Positions 7,999 through 14,402 are shown, numbered from the stretch's first letter. The stretch is 21,988 nucleotides of DNA from Chloroflexi bacterium UBA4733 (GCA_002404055.1 DHIZ01000366.1:400-22387), one strand, 5' to 3'. Made by a program: numbers and translations. The notes: generated by a model not told the origin, from the letters alone.

Positions 7999-9171
7999 CT
8001 AGAAGCCGCCGGAGCCGTCCGGTGTACCATTCCCGGTCGGTCCATCGTAGCCGGGTTCGCCCGTGCAGAGGTAGCTGCCACAGCTCCCGTTGCTCCCTGA
8101 CGTCACATCGAAGAGGCTGCTGGTATTGGCGTAGGGGTAGGCGTTGTCGGTGATCGACGCGGCGTTGCCGGCCAGGGCGTAGACGCTGGCGATGATGGGT
8201 GAGGCGACGCTTGTGCCGCCGAAGACGAGCCAGCCGCCATAGCCCTGGTAACGGAAACTGTCGTACACTGCCACGCCGGTGTAGGGGTCGGCGTCGGCCG
8301 CGACATCGGTGACGGTGCGGTTGGCACAGCCGCTATCGGTCTGCCAGGTGGGCTTGGGGATGTAGGCGCTGCAGCCGCTGCCGGCGCCGCTCCAGACCGT
8401 CTCGCTCCAGCCCCGCGTGGTGCTCGACCGGGTCAGGGTCGTGCCACCGACGGCGGTCACATACTGGGAGGCGGCGGGAAACTCGACGCCGTAGCCGCCA
8501 TCGCCGGAACTCACGGTGATGGCGATGCCGGGATGATCGTAGTGCGACTGATCACTGACCTCACCGGCGTATTCGCTGCCCCCGTAGCTGTTGCTGATGG
8601 CGTTCGCACCCAGGGCGGCTGCTTCGTCCACAGCGGCGGCGAGGTCGCTGAAGGTGGCGCTGTTCGCCTCGACGAGCAGGATGTGGCAGTTGGGACAAGC
8701 GGCGCTAACCATATCGAGGTCAAGCGAGATTTCCTGAGACCAACTGCCGCTCTTCGGCGGGTAGGCCGTTCCCCCACTCTGGTTCACCTTGCGGAAGCAG
8801 CCGGTCGCGGTGGTGCAGGCAGGCAGGCCGAACTGCGCACGGTAGACGCCCAAGTCGTTGGCAGCGTTGGGGTCGTCGTAGGCGTCGACGATGGCCACGA
8901 CCTGGCCGCTGCCTACCGTCCCTGCGGGCAGGCTATATGCGGATTGGAGGTCGGCTGGTCCGTAACCGGATGGCGTGCCGCCACCGCCGGGGGGCTTGTT
9001 CTCGTGGATGTCCGTGCGCAAGATGGCGTCACAGGCGGCGATGCCGGGCTGAGCGACGTGCGGACAAACCCGCACGGCATTGGCGGACAGGGGTGCTGCT
9101 CCTGCCGGCACGGCGCCGACGAAGGCAGCCACCACGGCAAGACCGGCGAGGCGGGCGAGGAACCGGCGCAT
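7999..9171 (-). CDS. Secreted S53 (sedolisin) family serine peptidase
   Basis: This is an exported serine-carboxyl endopeptidase of the subtilisin fold, acting outside the cell. It has 390 residues from ATG 9171. The start is supported by AAAGG 6 bases upstream and by an immediate signal peptide (MRRFLARLAG, hydrophobic core, AGA-A cleavage near residue 25). The open frame runs much further upstream to 9774 but there only mirrors another gene. The catalytic triad of the family is visible as Glu147 and Asp151 in SQEISLDLD and Ser321 in GGTSVASP. Asp224 in SSGDGG is the oxyanion residue. The mature domain begins with AYSLP and VVAIVDAYDDPNA and ends with the typical GYDGPTGNGTPDG. The long pro-kumamolisin propeptide of classical sedolisins is absent, leaving only about 50 residues before the catalytic domain. 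It is the only clearly intact gene in a region of relics. Confidence 0.92.
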   Translation of the reverse strand: MRRFLARLAGLAVVAAFVGAVPAGAAPLSANAVRVCPHVAQPGIAACDAILRTDIHENKPPGGGGTPSGYGPADLQSAYSLPAGTVGSGQVVAIVDAYDDPNAANDLGVYRAQFGLPACTTATGCFRKVNQSGGTAYPPKSGSWSQEISLDLDMVSAACPNCHILLVEANSATFSDLAAAVDEAAALGANAISNSYGGSEYAGEVSDQSHYDHPGIAITVSSGDGGYGVEFPAASQYVTAVGGTTLTRSSTTRGWSETVWSGAGSGCSAYIPKPTWQTDSGCANRTVTDVAADADPYTGVAVYDSFRYQGYGGWLVFGGTSVASPIIASVYALAGNAASITDNAYPYANTSSLFDVTSGSNGSCGSYLCTGEPGYDGPTGNGTPDGSGGF

Positions 9172-9212
9172 TGACGGACCTTTCTCTGAATCTGTGAATC
9201 CTTTGTTTCCAT

Positions 9213-9240
9213 ATGATACCCCATGCGTTCCGCCTGTAAA
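9213..9240 (-). promoter_or_regulatory. Sigma-70-type promoter of the S53 peptidase gene
   Basis: Read on the minus strand, TTTACA (9235-9240) and TATCAT (9213-9218) are 16 bp apart, about 40 bp upstream of ATG 9171. This gives a short leader containing the AAAGG ribosome-binding site. Confidence 0.5.
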
Positions 9241-9359
9241 GGAACGTAGGCCAAACGGGCTACCCATCGCGCGAAAGCACCGGCACCCGCCGTGGGAGAG
9301 CCTGGTGTGTCCGCGCTCCAGAGGGACGAGCAGGGGTACCGTAACATCATCGGAGCAAC

Positions 9360-9387
9360 TTGACACGTCCTCCTCCGTACCTATACT
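9360..9387 (+). promoter_or_regulatory. Sigma-70-type promoter upstream of the truncated lipoprotein gene
   Basis: TTGACA (9360-9365) and TATACT (9382-9387) with a 16-bp spacer form the most consensus-like promoter in the window. The gene at 9454 follows with AAGGAGGA at 9443-9450. The expression signals are thus intact although the gene body behind them is broken. Confidence 0.65.
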
Positions 9388-9453
9388 GAACACGCGGTTA
9401 AGAAGTACTCCGGCCAACGTCGCTCGTCTCGGACTTTCGTTCAAGGAGGAACC

Positions 9454-9894
9454 ATGCCCCAGTTCTCCCGTGACGTTCCTACTCCCACCACACTCCATCG
9501 GCGGCACTTCCTGCGCCTCTGTGCCGCCAGCACTGCGGGTCTGGCCTCCGCCGCGCTGCTGGCCGCCTGCGGCGCCGGCGCAACGGTCAGCGCCACCAGC
9601 AGCACCGCCCCGGCGACGGCCTCCGCCAGCAGCGCGACAGTTGCCTCCAGCGCTACTGCCACGAGCACCTCGGTGATCGGCGCCACAGCGTCGACCTCCC
9701 GTGCCGTGAGCAGCAGCGCGAGCAGCGCTCAACCAGCCGTCAGCAGCGCGGCACCGGGCGGCAAGACGTCGCACAGCAGCAGCGCGGTGGTCCGCGCCGG
9801 CCAGCGCGCCTCCGTCCTTTCTGCCTGCCAGGTGCGATACCCCTCGCCGGCACGACCGAGCGACTGGTGCCGGAAGGGAAGCAGCACGGTCTGA
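9454..9894 (+). pseudogene. Truncated solute-binding lipoprotein: Tat signal, lipobox and linker only
   Basis: The promoter and a strong ribosome-binding site lead into the N-terminus of a Tat-exported lipoprotein: HRRHFLRLC, a hydrophobic segment and the lipobox LAAC. A Ser/Ala/Thr tether follows (to about 9764), the same design as the intact binding protein at 2887-4452. The ligand-binding domain is missing. After about 9765 the DNA is the reverse strand of another gene's 5' end, so the last 43 or so residues (from KTSHSSS) are out-of-context read-through. If translated it would give a 146-residue exported stub. A genuine small lipoprotein is possible but less likely, given the abrupt change at 9765. 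Confidence 0.7.
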
Positions 9895-9911
9895 TCGATG
9901 GCCATGGTCAC
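9765..9911 (-). pseudogene. 5' fragment of an isochorismatase-like cysteine hydrolase gene
   Basis: On the minus strand AAAGGAGG lies 8 bases before ATG 9905 (a GTG at 9911 is the alternative). The predicted start MAIDQTVLLPFRHQSLGRAG continues to EARWPARTTALLLCDV. The segment ARW-x-x-x-x-TALLLCDV is what I recognise as the beginning of isochorismatase-family hydrolases, where CD is followed by the catalytic region. Similarity stops at the GACGTC at 9765-9770, where the neighbouring lipoprotein fragment, pointing the opposite way, begins. The frame runs on to a stop at 9729 inside that fragment. About three-quarters of the expected protein is gone. The family call rests on a short stretch. 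Confidence 0.5.
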
Positions 9912-10137
9912 GTCCTCCTTTGAGCAGATCTACGGACGCACCTCGGCGTCACATGCATATTAGCCACATGAACATCAGTTGACGAGGAACGGCAGTCGTT
10001 GACCTCGCAGGTGCGGCGATCGACACGAGCGCGCGTACGAACACCGCACCTATGGATGGCTTGGATGGCTGGGAAGAACCTCCTCTGACCGATGAGCGCC
10101 GGAGCAACACAGCGAGGATCAGTGCGGATTTCCGATG

Positions 10138-10143
10138 TATACT
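10138..10143 (+). promoter_or_regulatory. Possible -10 element for the antitoxin gene
   Basis: TATACT lies 28 bp before GTG 10172, with the ribosome-binding site GGGAGG (10159-10164) between. No -35 hexamer is apparent at 17 bp. Nothing else was recognised in the 260-bp stretch 9912-10171. Confidence 0.35.
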
Positions 10144-10171
10144 GGGGCCGATAGCGCAGGGAGGTTTCGCC

Positions 10172-10372
10172 GTGAGTCGACAAGTCAACGTCACTTTGGA
10201 CGATGACACGGTGGCGTTGATCGAATCCTTACCAGCAGGCGAGCGGGATCGGTTCATTGACACCGCGATCCGCCAAAGCGCGCCCCTGAGACAGGGGGAG
10301 GATCTCCGCCGTCTTCTCCAAGAAGGCGCTGTTGCGCGCGCAGAGCGCGACCGGGGTCTCGCTGAAGAGTGA
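10172..10372 (+). CDS. Ribbon-helix-helix (MazE/CopG-like) antitoxin, probably shortened at the C-terminus
   Basis: This is a small DNA-binding antitoxin of a type II toxin-antitoxin pair. It has 66 residues from GTG 10172, chosen because GGGAGG lies 7 bases upstream; the open frame to 10052 has no comparable start. The ribbon-helix-helix region is SRQVNVTLDDDTVALIESLP followed by a helix ending DTAIRQSA. Beyond the stop at 10370-10372 the same frame continues as VSLEEEA to a TAA at 10412. That is what an EEW-F-x-LEEEA tail would look like after a Trp codon mutated to TGA. So the toxin-binding tail may have been cut by a nonsense mutation; this is my inference from recalled antitoxin tails. 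The toxin gene directly behind it is destroyed. Confidence 0.7.
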   Translation: MSRQVNVTLDDDTVALIESLPAGERDRFIDTAIRQSAPLRQGEDLRRLLQEGAVARAERDRGLAEE

Positions 10373-10392
10373 GTTTCGCTGGAAGAGGAAGC

Positions 10393-10553
10393 GTGCCCGA
10401 CGCCGAAGGCTTAACCTATTCGCGTCGGGGTGATATCTACTCCGTTCTATCGACCGACAACGCCTGGTTCGCCGGCTCGGCGCGATACGTCCCGACACGA
10501 TGGAGATGGTAGATCGCGCGTTGCAGGTCAGCCTCGGGCTCGTGCCGGTCTAG
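10393..10553 (+). pseudogene. mazF/pemK-like toxin remnant with internal deletion and frameshift
   Basis: From GTG 10393 the first frame reads [17 protein letters not shown], the start of a MazF-type mRNA interferase (RRGDIYxV), and hits TAG at 10510. From 10467 a second frame reads [20 protein letters not shown] then VSLGL and ends at TAG 10551, which is the C-terminal helix of the same family. The middle 60 or so residues, carrying the RNase core, are gone, and the join is out of frame. The partner antitoxin lies 20 bp upstream, in the normal antitoxin-toxin order. No function is expected. Confidence 0.7.
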
Positions 10554-10684
10554 ACGACGGGTTTTCTTTCCCTATGGGCGCGCTCATGTCTGAGGCTTGC
10601 CTCAACTCCGCCGATATTTCCCCGCGCCACAGTATCATGCCCCAGCGGATTGCCGCCCTGTTGCTGGAAGGTCGTTCACGCCCA

Positions 10685-11656
10685 ATGCCCGCCAACGTCA
10701 CCGATATCGAGAAGCGCCTGTGGGCGTCCGCCGACGAGTTGCGCGCCAACTCCCGGCTGTGCGCTTCCGAGTATTCGGCCCCGGTGCTCGGGTTGATCTT
10801 CCTGCGCTTTGCCGACCAGAAGTTCGCGGCAGCCGACGCCGACCTGAAGCGGCAGTTCGCGCCGGTGGCGGGGCGACCCAGCCGGCGCACGTTGACGAAG
10901 GACGACTACCAGGCGGCAAACGTGCTCTACTTGCCGGAGGATGCCCGCTACGTCCGGCTGCTGGCGCTGCCGGAGAGCGCCAACGTCGGCCAGGCGATCA
11001 ACGACGCCATGCGCGCCATCGAAGCGGAGAACCCGGAGCTGCGCGACGTGCTGCCCAAGACCTACAACCGGCTGGACAACAGCACGCTCGTCGCCCTGCT
11101 GCGCATCTTCAACGACGTCCCCGTGGACGGCGAAGGCGACGCCTTCGGCCAGATCTACGAGTACTTCCTGGGGAAGTTCGCCATGACGGAGGGCCAGAAG
11201 GGCGGCGAGTTCTTCACGCCGACCGCGATCGTCAAGCTGATCGTGGACGTGATCGAGCCGTACCACGGGCGCATCTTCGATCCGGCCTGCGGCTCCGGCG
11301 GCATGTTCGTGCAGAGCGCCGACTTCGTGACGCGCCACCGTCGCCAGCCCAACGCCGAGATCTCCATCTATGGGCAGGAGCGCGCCGCCGAGACGGTGCG
11401 CCTCTGCCGCATGAACCTGGCAGTACACGGCCTCTCCGGCGACATCCGCCAGGCCAACACCTACTACGAAGACGCGCAGGACTGCGTAGGCCGCTTCGAT
11501 TTCGTGATGGCCAATCCGCCCTTCAACGTGGACCGCGTGGACAAGGAGCGGCTGAAGGACGACCGGCGCTTCCCCTTCGGCATGCCGCGGGTAGATAACG
11601 CCAACTACCTCTGGATCTCGCTCTTTTACAGCGCGCTGCCGACCGCACGGCCTTGA
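10685..11656 (+). pseudogene. hsdM: Type I restriction-modification methyltransferase subunit, 3'-truncated
   Basis: HsdM is the N6-adenine methyltransferase subunit of a type I system. From ATG 10685 the protein starts [20 protein letters not shown], the normal HsdM N-terminus; the frame is open back to 10430 without family similarity. The SAM motif [10 protein letters not shown] (residues about 197-206) and the catalytic NPPF (about 277-280) are intact. The protein then stops at [17 protein letters not shown] after 323 residues, where family members continue with R-P-x-G-R-A-G-F for another 150 or so. One base shift after the CTG codon would give RPHG, so a frameshift plus loss of the 3' end is likely. 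No hsdS gene is present in the window. It probably lacks methyltransferase function. A second, smaller relic of the same gene type is at 7800-7949. Confidence 0.85.
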
Positions 11657-11730
11657 TCGCCGCAGGTCCGCCACGGACCACGCCCGCTCACGAGAAGGGA
11701 AGAAACGTCGGTATCATATTGGGACCGTCA

Positions 11731-11846
11731 GGTGGCCTAATCCTTCGTGGCGACCTGGCCTAATCCTCGTGGCGAATGACAGGTGTCATTCGCCACCAGC
11801 ATTAGGCCAGGTTAGGGCTGGATCGCCATGAAACATTAGGCCAGGC
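11731..11846. mobile_element. Abutted insertion-sequence ends (IS21-like layout), 60-bp palindrome core
   Basis: Arms 11753-11781 and 11784-11812 are complementary at 27/29 positions around a central GG. Each arm, read outward from the centre, is TGTCATTCGCCAC followed by an ATTAGGCCAGGT block. A further TGGCCTAAT repeat occurs outside each arm (11733-11741, and inverted at 11835-11843), offset by 23 and 34 bp. Terminal TG/CA tips, multiple internal repeats at each end and a 2-bp gap between abutted tips resemble the junction of tandem IS21-family elements. No transposase gene remains on either side. It could instead be a miniature element about 115 bp long. It lies 75 bp after the point where hsdM breaks off. 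Of the rest of the 396-bp gap, 11657-11730 and 11850-11950 show nothing recognised. Confidence 0.6.
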
Positions 11847-11950
11847 GCCCGCCGCCACCGCCCGCTGCTCTCTGCGGTCGCATCGCGCGCTCACACAGAG
11901 TAGGGCCGAATTCTCACGAGCGTAAGGCTGTCGCGGAGGCTTCGACGTCG

Positions 11951-12035
11951 TGTCGGCATTTCCGACAGTCTTGTCTTCCAGGCCGACGCATGCTACACTG
12001 TCGGTAAAGCCGACAGACGGTCGGTAAAGCCGACA
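11951..12035. promoter_or_regulatory. Three-site operator array, consensus TGTCGG-N5-CCGACA
   Basis: O1 at 11951-11967 is TGTCGG-CATTT-CCGACA. O2 at 11999-12015 is TGTCGG-TAAAG-CCGACA. O3 at 12019-12035 is GGTCGG-TAAAG-CCGACA. O2 and O3 are 20 bp apart, about two helical turns, and form a direct repeat. O1 sits just upstream of the -35 hexamer and O2 touches the -10, so bound protein would bracket and block RNA polymerase. The obvious binder is the Xre-type protein encoded as second gene of the operon that follows. That assignment is an inference from position and symmetry. Confidence 0.7.
11971..11999 (+). promoter_or_regulatory. Sigma-70 promoter of the ACP-Xre-M78/I42-C1 operon
   Basis: TTGTCT (11971-11976) and TACACT (11994-11999) have an exact 17-bp spacer, and TG at 11991-11992 makes an extended -10. 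Transcription should start near 12006, inside operator O2, giving a leader of about 47 nt that contains O3. No other promoter is evident before 14402. Confidence 0.65.
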
Positions 12036-12052
12036 GTCGGGAAGCGGCGGAG

Positions 12053-12334
12053 ATGCGGCAGGAAGATGTCGAACAGACAATCATAGAGCTTATTGCTGAG
12101 TTGAAGGGAAAGGAGCCCGACGTGCTCTTGGCCGAAATGCTCGCGGCTGGGCCGGGACTGCCAATGGACTCGCTTGACAGTGTCGAGATCCTGCCGGCCC
12201 TCGAAGACCGGCTGCACGTACGGCTGCCAACAGATCTCGTTACCGCGAAGGCCCTGCGCTCGGCACGGGACCTCGCACACCGTGTGTGTACTGTCGCCAC
12301 CAGGGCGGCGTCAGCAGGGAGGACTACGACATGA
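12053..12334 (+). CDS. Acyl-carrier-protein-like protein
   Basis: This is a small acidic helical protein of 93 residues with the acyl carrier fold. ACPs carry acyl groups on a phosphopantetheine arm attached to a serine. The signature is GLPMDSLDSVEILPALEDRL, with candidate attachment Ser40 in the DSL motif. It is followed by the helix III/IV pattern VRLPTDLVTAKALRSARDLA, which parallels the usual IPDED-x-x-x-ITTVGD-x-x-x-YI region. The last 15 or so residues (VATRAASAGRTTT) extend beyond the fold and overlap the next gene. Its stop overlaps the start of the Xre gene as ATGA (12331-12334), indicating translational coupling. No fatty-acid or polyketide enzyme is nearby, so it is not a housekeeping ACP. 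As first gene of a repressor/peptidase operon it may act as a sensor, scaffold or substrate. The ribosome-binding site is weak. Confidence 0.72.
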   Translation: MRQEDVEQTIIELIAELKGKEPDVLLAEMLAAGPGLPMDSLDSVEILPALEDRLHVRLPTDLVTAKALRSARDLAHRVCTVATRAASAGRTTT

Positions 12335-12711
12335 ACGACAATGCCAATGACGAGTCGGCCAGCGCCCAGACAAGCCTCGCCGCGCGTCTCCGCGAGACTC
12401 GTGCGTATCTTAACCTTTCGCAGCAGTTCGTATCTGAACAGACGGGCATTCTCCGTTCTGCAATATCTGACATTGAGCGCGGGATGCGGAAAGTGGACAG
12501 CCTGGAGCTCGCGAAGTTCTCGCGGCTTTATCGGTTCCCCGTATCATACTTCCTCGGTGAAACAGCCGCCGGGTCTCCCAGTGACGATGCGACGATCCAT
12601 GCACTTGCCAGAGCTGCCTCCGATTTGACTGAAGAAGACAAGCATGAAGTACTGCGTTTCGCCACGTTTCTGCGCAACTACGGTAGATCGAAGCGGGAAG
12701 GACAGGGGTAA
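12331..12711 (+). CDS. Xre-family helix-turn-helix repressor
   Basis: This is a DNA-binding regulator of 126 residues from ATG 12331, preceded by AGGGAGGA at 12316-12323 within the ACP gene. The frame opens earlier at 12286, but that would overlap the ACP gene more and lacks the site. The HTH domain spans roughly 16-76: LAARLRETRAYLNLSQQFVS, then TGILRSAISDIERGMRKVD and the closing helix LAKFSRLYRFPVSYFLG. The C-terminal 50 residues are helical (LTEEDKHEVLRFATFLRNY). Xre repressors coupled directly to ImmA/IrrE peptidases are a known pair (ImmR/ImmA of ICEBs1, DdrO/IrrE of Deinococcus), in which the peptidase cleaves the repressor. The next gene here is exactly such a peptidase, 2 bp away. 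It likely binds the three palindromes upstream of the operon. Confidence 0.93.
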   Translation: MNDNANDESASAQTSLAARLRETRAYLNLSQQFVSEQTGILRSAISDIERGMRKVDSLELAKFSRLYRFPVSYFLGETAAGSPSDDATIHALARAASDLTEEDKHEVLRFATFLRNYGRSKREGQG

Positions 12712-12713
12712 CA

Positions 12714-13733
12714 ATGGACTGGCCCGATGCCCATCGAATAGCCATGGTGGCTGCGTCGTATGCCCACAGCGATTACAAGGTTGATACGACGCAGCGTATC
12801 GATATCTTCTCAGTGATCGAAAGCGCCGGTCTGGTATTAGGATTCGAGCCGTTTCCGCGCCTCTCTGGAGCCTACTTTGCAGAACCTGGGGCTCAGCCTG
12901 GCGTCGTCGTTAATGCCAACCATCCGCCTTCGCGCCAACGCTACACAGCCGCCCATGAGTTGGGCCATCATGTGCTCAAGCATGGCACAAGCGTGGATCC
13001 TGAGATTGACTCACTTCTCCGGTGGGGTGGCAAGAATCTTCCTGACATCGAAAAGGTGGCGGAATCATTTGCCGCTTGGTTTCTCATGCCACGCGCGCTC
13101 GTTCTGAAGAGCCTGGCAAATCTCGGAATCGAGCGGCCAACCACAGCGGCCCAGGTCTATACCTTATCGCTGAGACTGGGCACAAGTTTTGAAGCAACAG
13201 CTCGGCACCTGGCCAATCTTCGGCTTGCGCATAGTGTTTTGGTAGAGCAGTGGCTCCGCGTTAGGCCACGCGATATTAAGGTACAGTTGGCCCGCGGCGT
13301 ACCTCTGGATGATGTATACGGTGACGTCTGGGCGTTAGCTGAGCGAGATCATGGCCAGGGCTTCCTCATTCATCCCGGGGATCGGCTCATTTTGGCACTA
13401 CCGGAGATCCCATCATCCGGCTTCACCTGGCGCGTCGAGAATACGATGTCTGGCTGTGCCGTTGTGCATGAGTCGTATGAACGAGCACGGGATAATCTCT
13501 GGAGCAACGCCGGTCGGGCGGCTCGCCAAGGAGAGATCGTTGCCGAGACGGTGGAACGGGTATTTGCAGTGCAGATCAGTCGCGAGTCAGTTGACGAAAC
13601 TGGAGCGTTGAAGTTCGTCAAAGGTCAGCCGTGGGATCCGGGGGCGATAAGCGCCACCTATTCGGTGCGCCTCGCGATAGAAGCGCAGCGGCTGGGCGTG
13701 AACGAGCAAGCGCTTGCGCTGACGGCGGCTTAA
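12714..13733 (+). CDS. ImmA/IrrE (M78) metallopeptidase fused to a chagasin-like (I42) protease-inhibitor domain
   Basis: This is a two-domain cytoplasmic protein of 339 residues with no signal peptide. Residues 1-180 are the zinc metallopeptidase. HELGHH (81-86) gives ligands His81 and His85 with catalytic Glu82. Glu117 in EKVAESFAAWFLMP is the probable third ligand, and FLMP is typical of M78. Residues about 215-323 resemble chagasin inhibitors of papain-like proteases. GDRLILALPEIPSSGFTW (222-239) corresponds to the NPTTGY/F-W loop, and GQPWDPG (304-310) followed by ATYSVRLAIE (314-323) to the RPW loop and last strand. The middle GxGG loop is not clear. An inhibitor domain fused here, 3 bp upstream of a papain-like peptidase gene, suggests that it restrains that enzyme. 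M78 is certain; the I42 call comes from motif pattern and needs a profile search. The start has only a weak AGGGG site, but the coupling to the Xre gene is tight. Confidence 0.88.
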   Translation: MDWPDAHRIAMVAASYAHSDYKVDTTQRIDIFSVIESAGLVLGFEPFPRLSGAYFAEPGAQPGVVVNANHPPSRQRYTAAHELGHHVLKHGTSVDPEIDSLLRWGGKNLPDIEKVAESFAAWFLMPRALVLKSLANLGIERPTTAAQVYTLSLRLGTSFEATARHLANLRLAHSVLVEQWLRVRPRDIKVQLARGVPLDDVYGDVWALAERDHGQGFLIHPGDRLILALPEIPSSGFTWRVENTMSGCAVVHESYERARDNLWSNAGRAARQGEIVAETVERVFAVQISRESVDETGALKFVKGQPWDPGAISATYSVRLAIEAQRLGVNEQALALTAA

Positions 13734-13736
13734 AGG

Positions 13737-14402
13737 ATGATCGGGCAGGTACAGGCTCCCGTAGACTTCCGTGACGCTCAGACAGATGTTCGACAGCAGG
13801 GCGATCGTCCGACCTGTGTCGCGTTCGCCGTAACCGGCGCCCATGAGTGGATGGCGGGGGACAAACCCGACCTCTCTGAGGAGTTCGCGTTGTGGTGCGC
13901 AAAGGCACGGGATGGCTTGACAGGCGAGGCAACCACGGTGGTAGCCGCACTGGCAGGCATCGCCGCCGAAGGGCAGGCTCTTTCGGAATGCTGGCCTTAT
14001 GGAGTGCCGAGGTATACCGAAGGGCCTCCTCTTGACGCACTGGATCGCAGTAAGCGACGACACCCAGGCCGCTGGCGTCCGCTAGCTAACGCCCGCATCG
14101 CAACGATTGGGCAGGCGCTCGCCATGGGCGATGCGGTCATGCTCACGGTGGACTTTGTTCCCGCGGCTTGGTTCACAGCGATAAATGGCTGGATCGAGGC
14201 AGCGCCGCAAGCGGCTGTCGTCGGAGGGCATGCCGTCCTCGCCGTAGGCGTCGTATCCGCCCGAGGGACACACTCCCCCTCAGTCATCGTCAAGAACTCG
14301 TGGGGCCCTCGTTGGGGCGACCAGGGATACGGCTACCTCAGTGAGGGATACCTCATAGACTATGGGCGGCAAGCCCATGCACTCGCCGGGAGAGCGCCAT
14401 GA
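13737..14402 (+). CDS. Papain-like cysteine peptidase (C1 family), cytoplasmic
   Basis: This is a cysteine peptidase of 221 residues, the size of a bare papain catalytic domain, with neither signal peptide nor propeptide. The domain starts VDFRDAQTDVRQQGDRPTCV: Gln21 fits the oxyanion Gln, and Cys27 the nucleophile at the start of the central helix. His165 in GGHAVLAVGV and Asn187 in VIVKNSWGPRWGDQGYGYLS complete the triad in the correct order, so the enzyme looks active. Papain-family enzymes without a prosegment that stay in the cytoplasm need another control, and the chagasin-like domain of the preceding gene is the obvious one. It begins 3 bp after that gene; the AAAGG before the ATG is too close to be a good ribosome-binding site, so translation is probably coupled. 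Its targets are unknown. It is a plausible toxic effector. Confidence 0.9.
   Translation: MIGQVQAPVDFRDAQTDVRQQGDRPTCVAFAVTGAHEWMAGDKPDLSEEFALWCAKARDGLTGEATTVVAALAGIAAEGQALSECWPYGVPRYTEGPPLDALDRSKRRHPGRWRPLANARIATIGQALAMGDAVMLTVDFVPAAWFTAINGWIEAAPQAAVVGGHAVLAVGVVSARGTHSPSVIVKNSWGPRWGDQGYGYLSEGYLIDYGRQAHALAGRAP

Noticed and set aside
9172..9774. N-terminal extension of the S53 peptidase, which could have been a propeptide
   Set aside because: The frame is open, but a signal peptide and ribosome-binding site mark the start at 9171, a promoter lies at 9213-9240, and the extension reads Ala/Gly-rich antisense of the lipoprotein linker.
10430..10684. Extended N-terminus of HsdM
   Set aside because: The added residues come from the third frame of the mazF relic and have no HsdM similarity; [13 protein letters not shown] at 10685 is the normal family start.
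11999..12035. CRISPR-like repeat pair
   Set aside because: Only two 20-bp units, contiguous with no spacer and each a palindrome, lie at a promoter, so operators explain them better.
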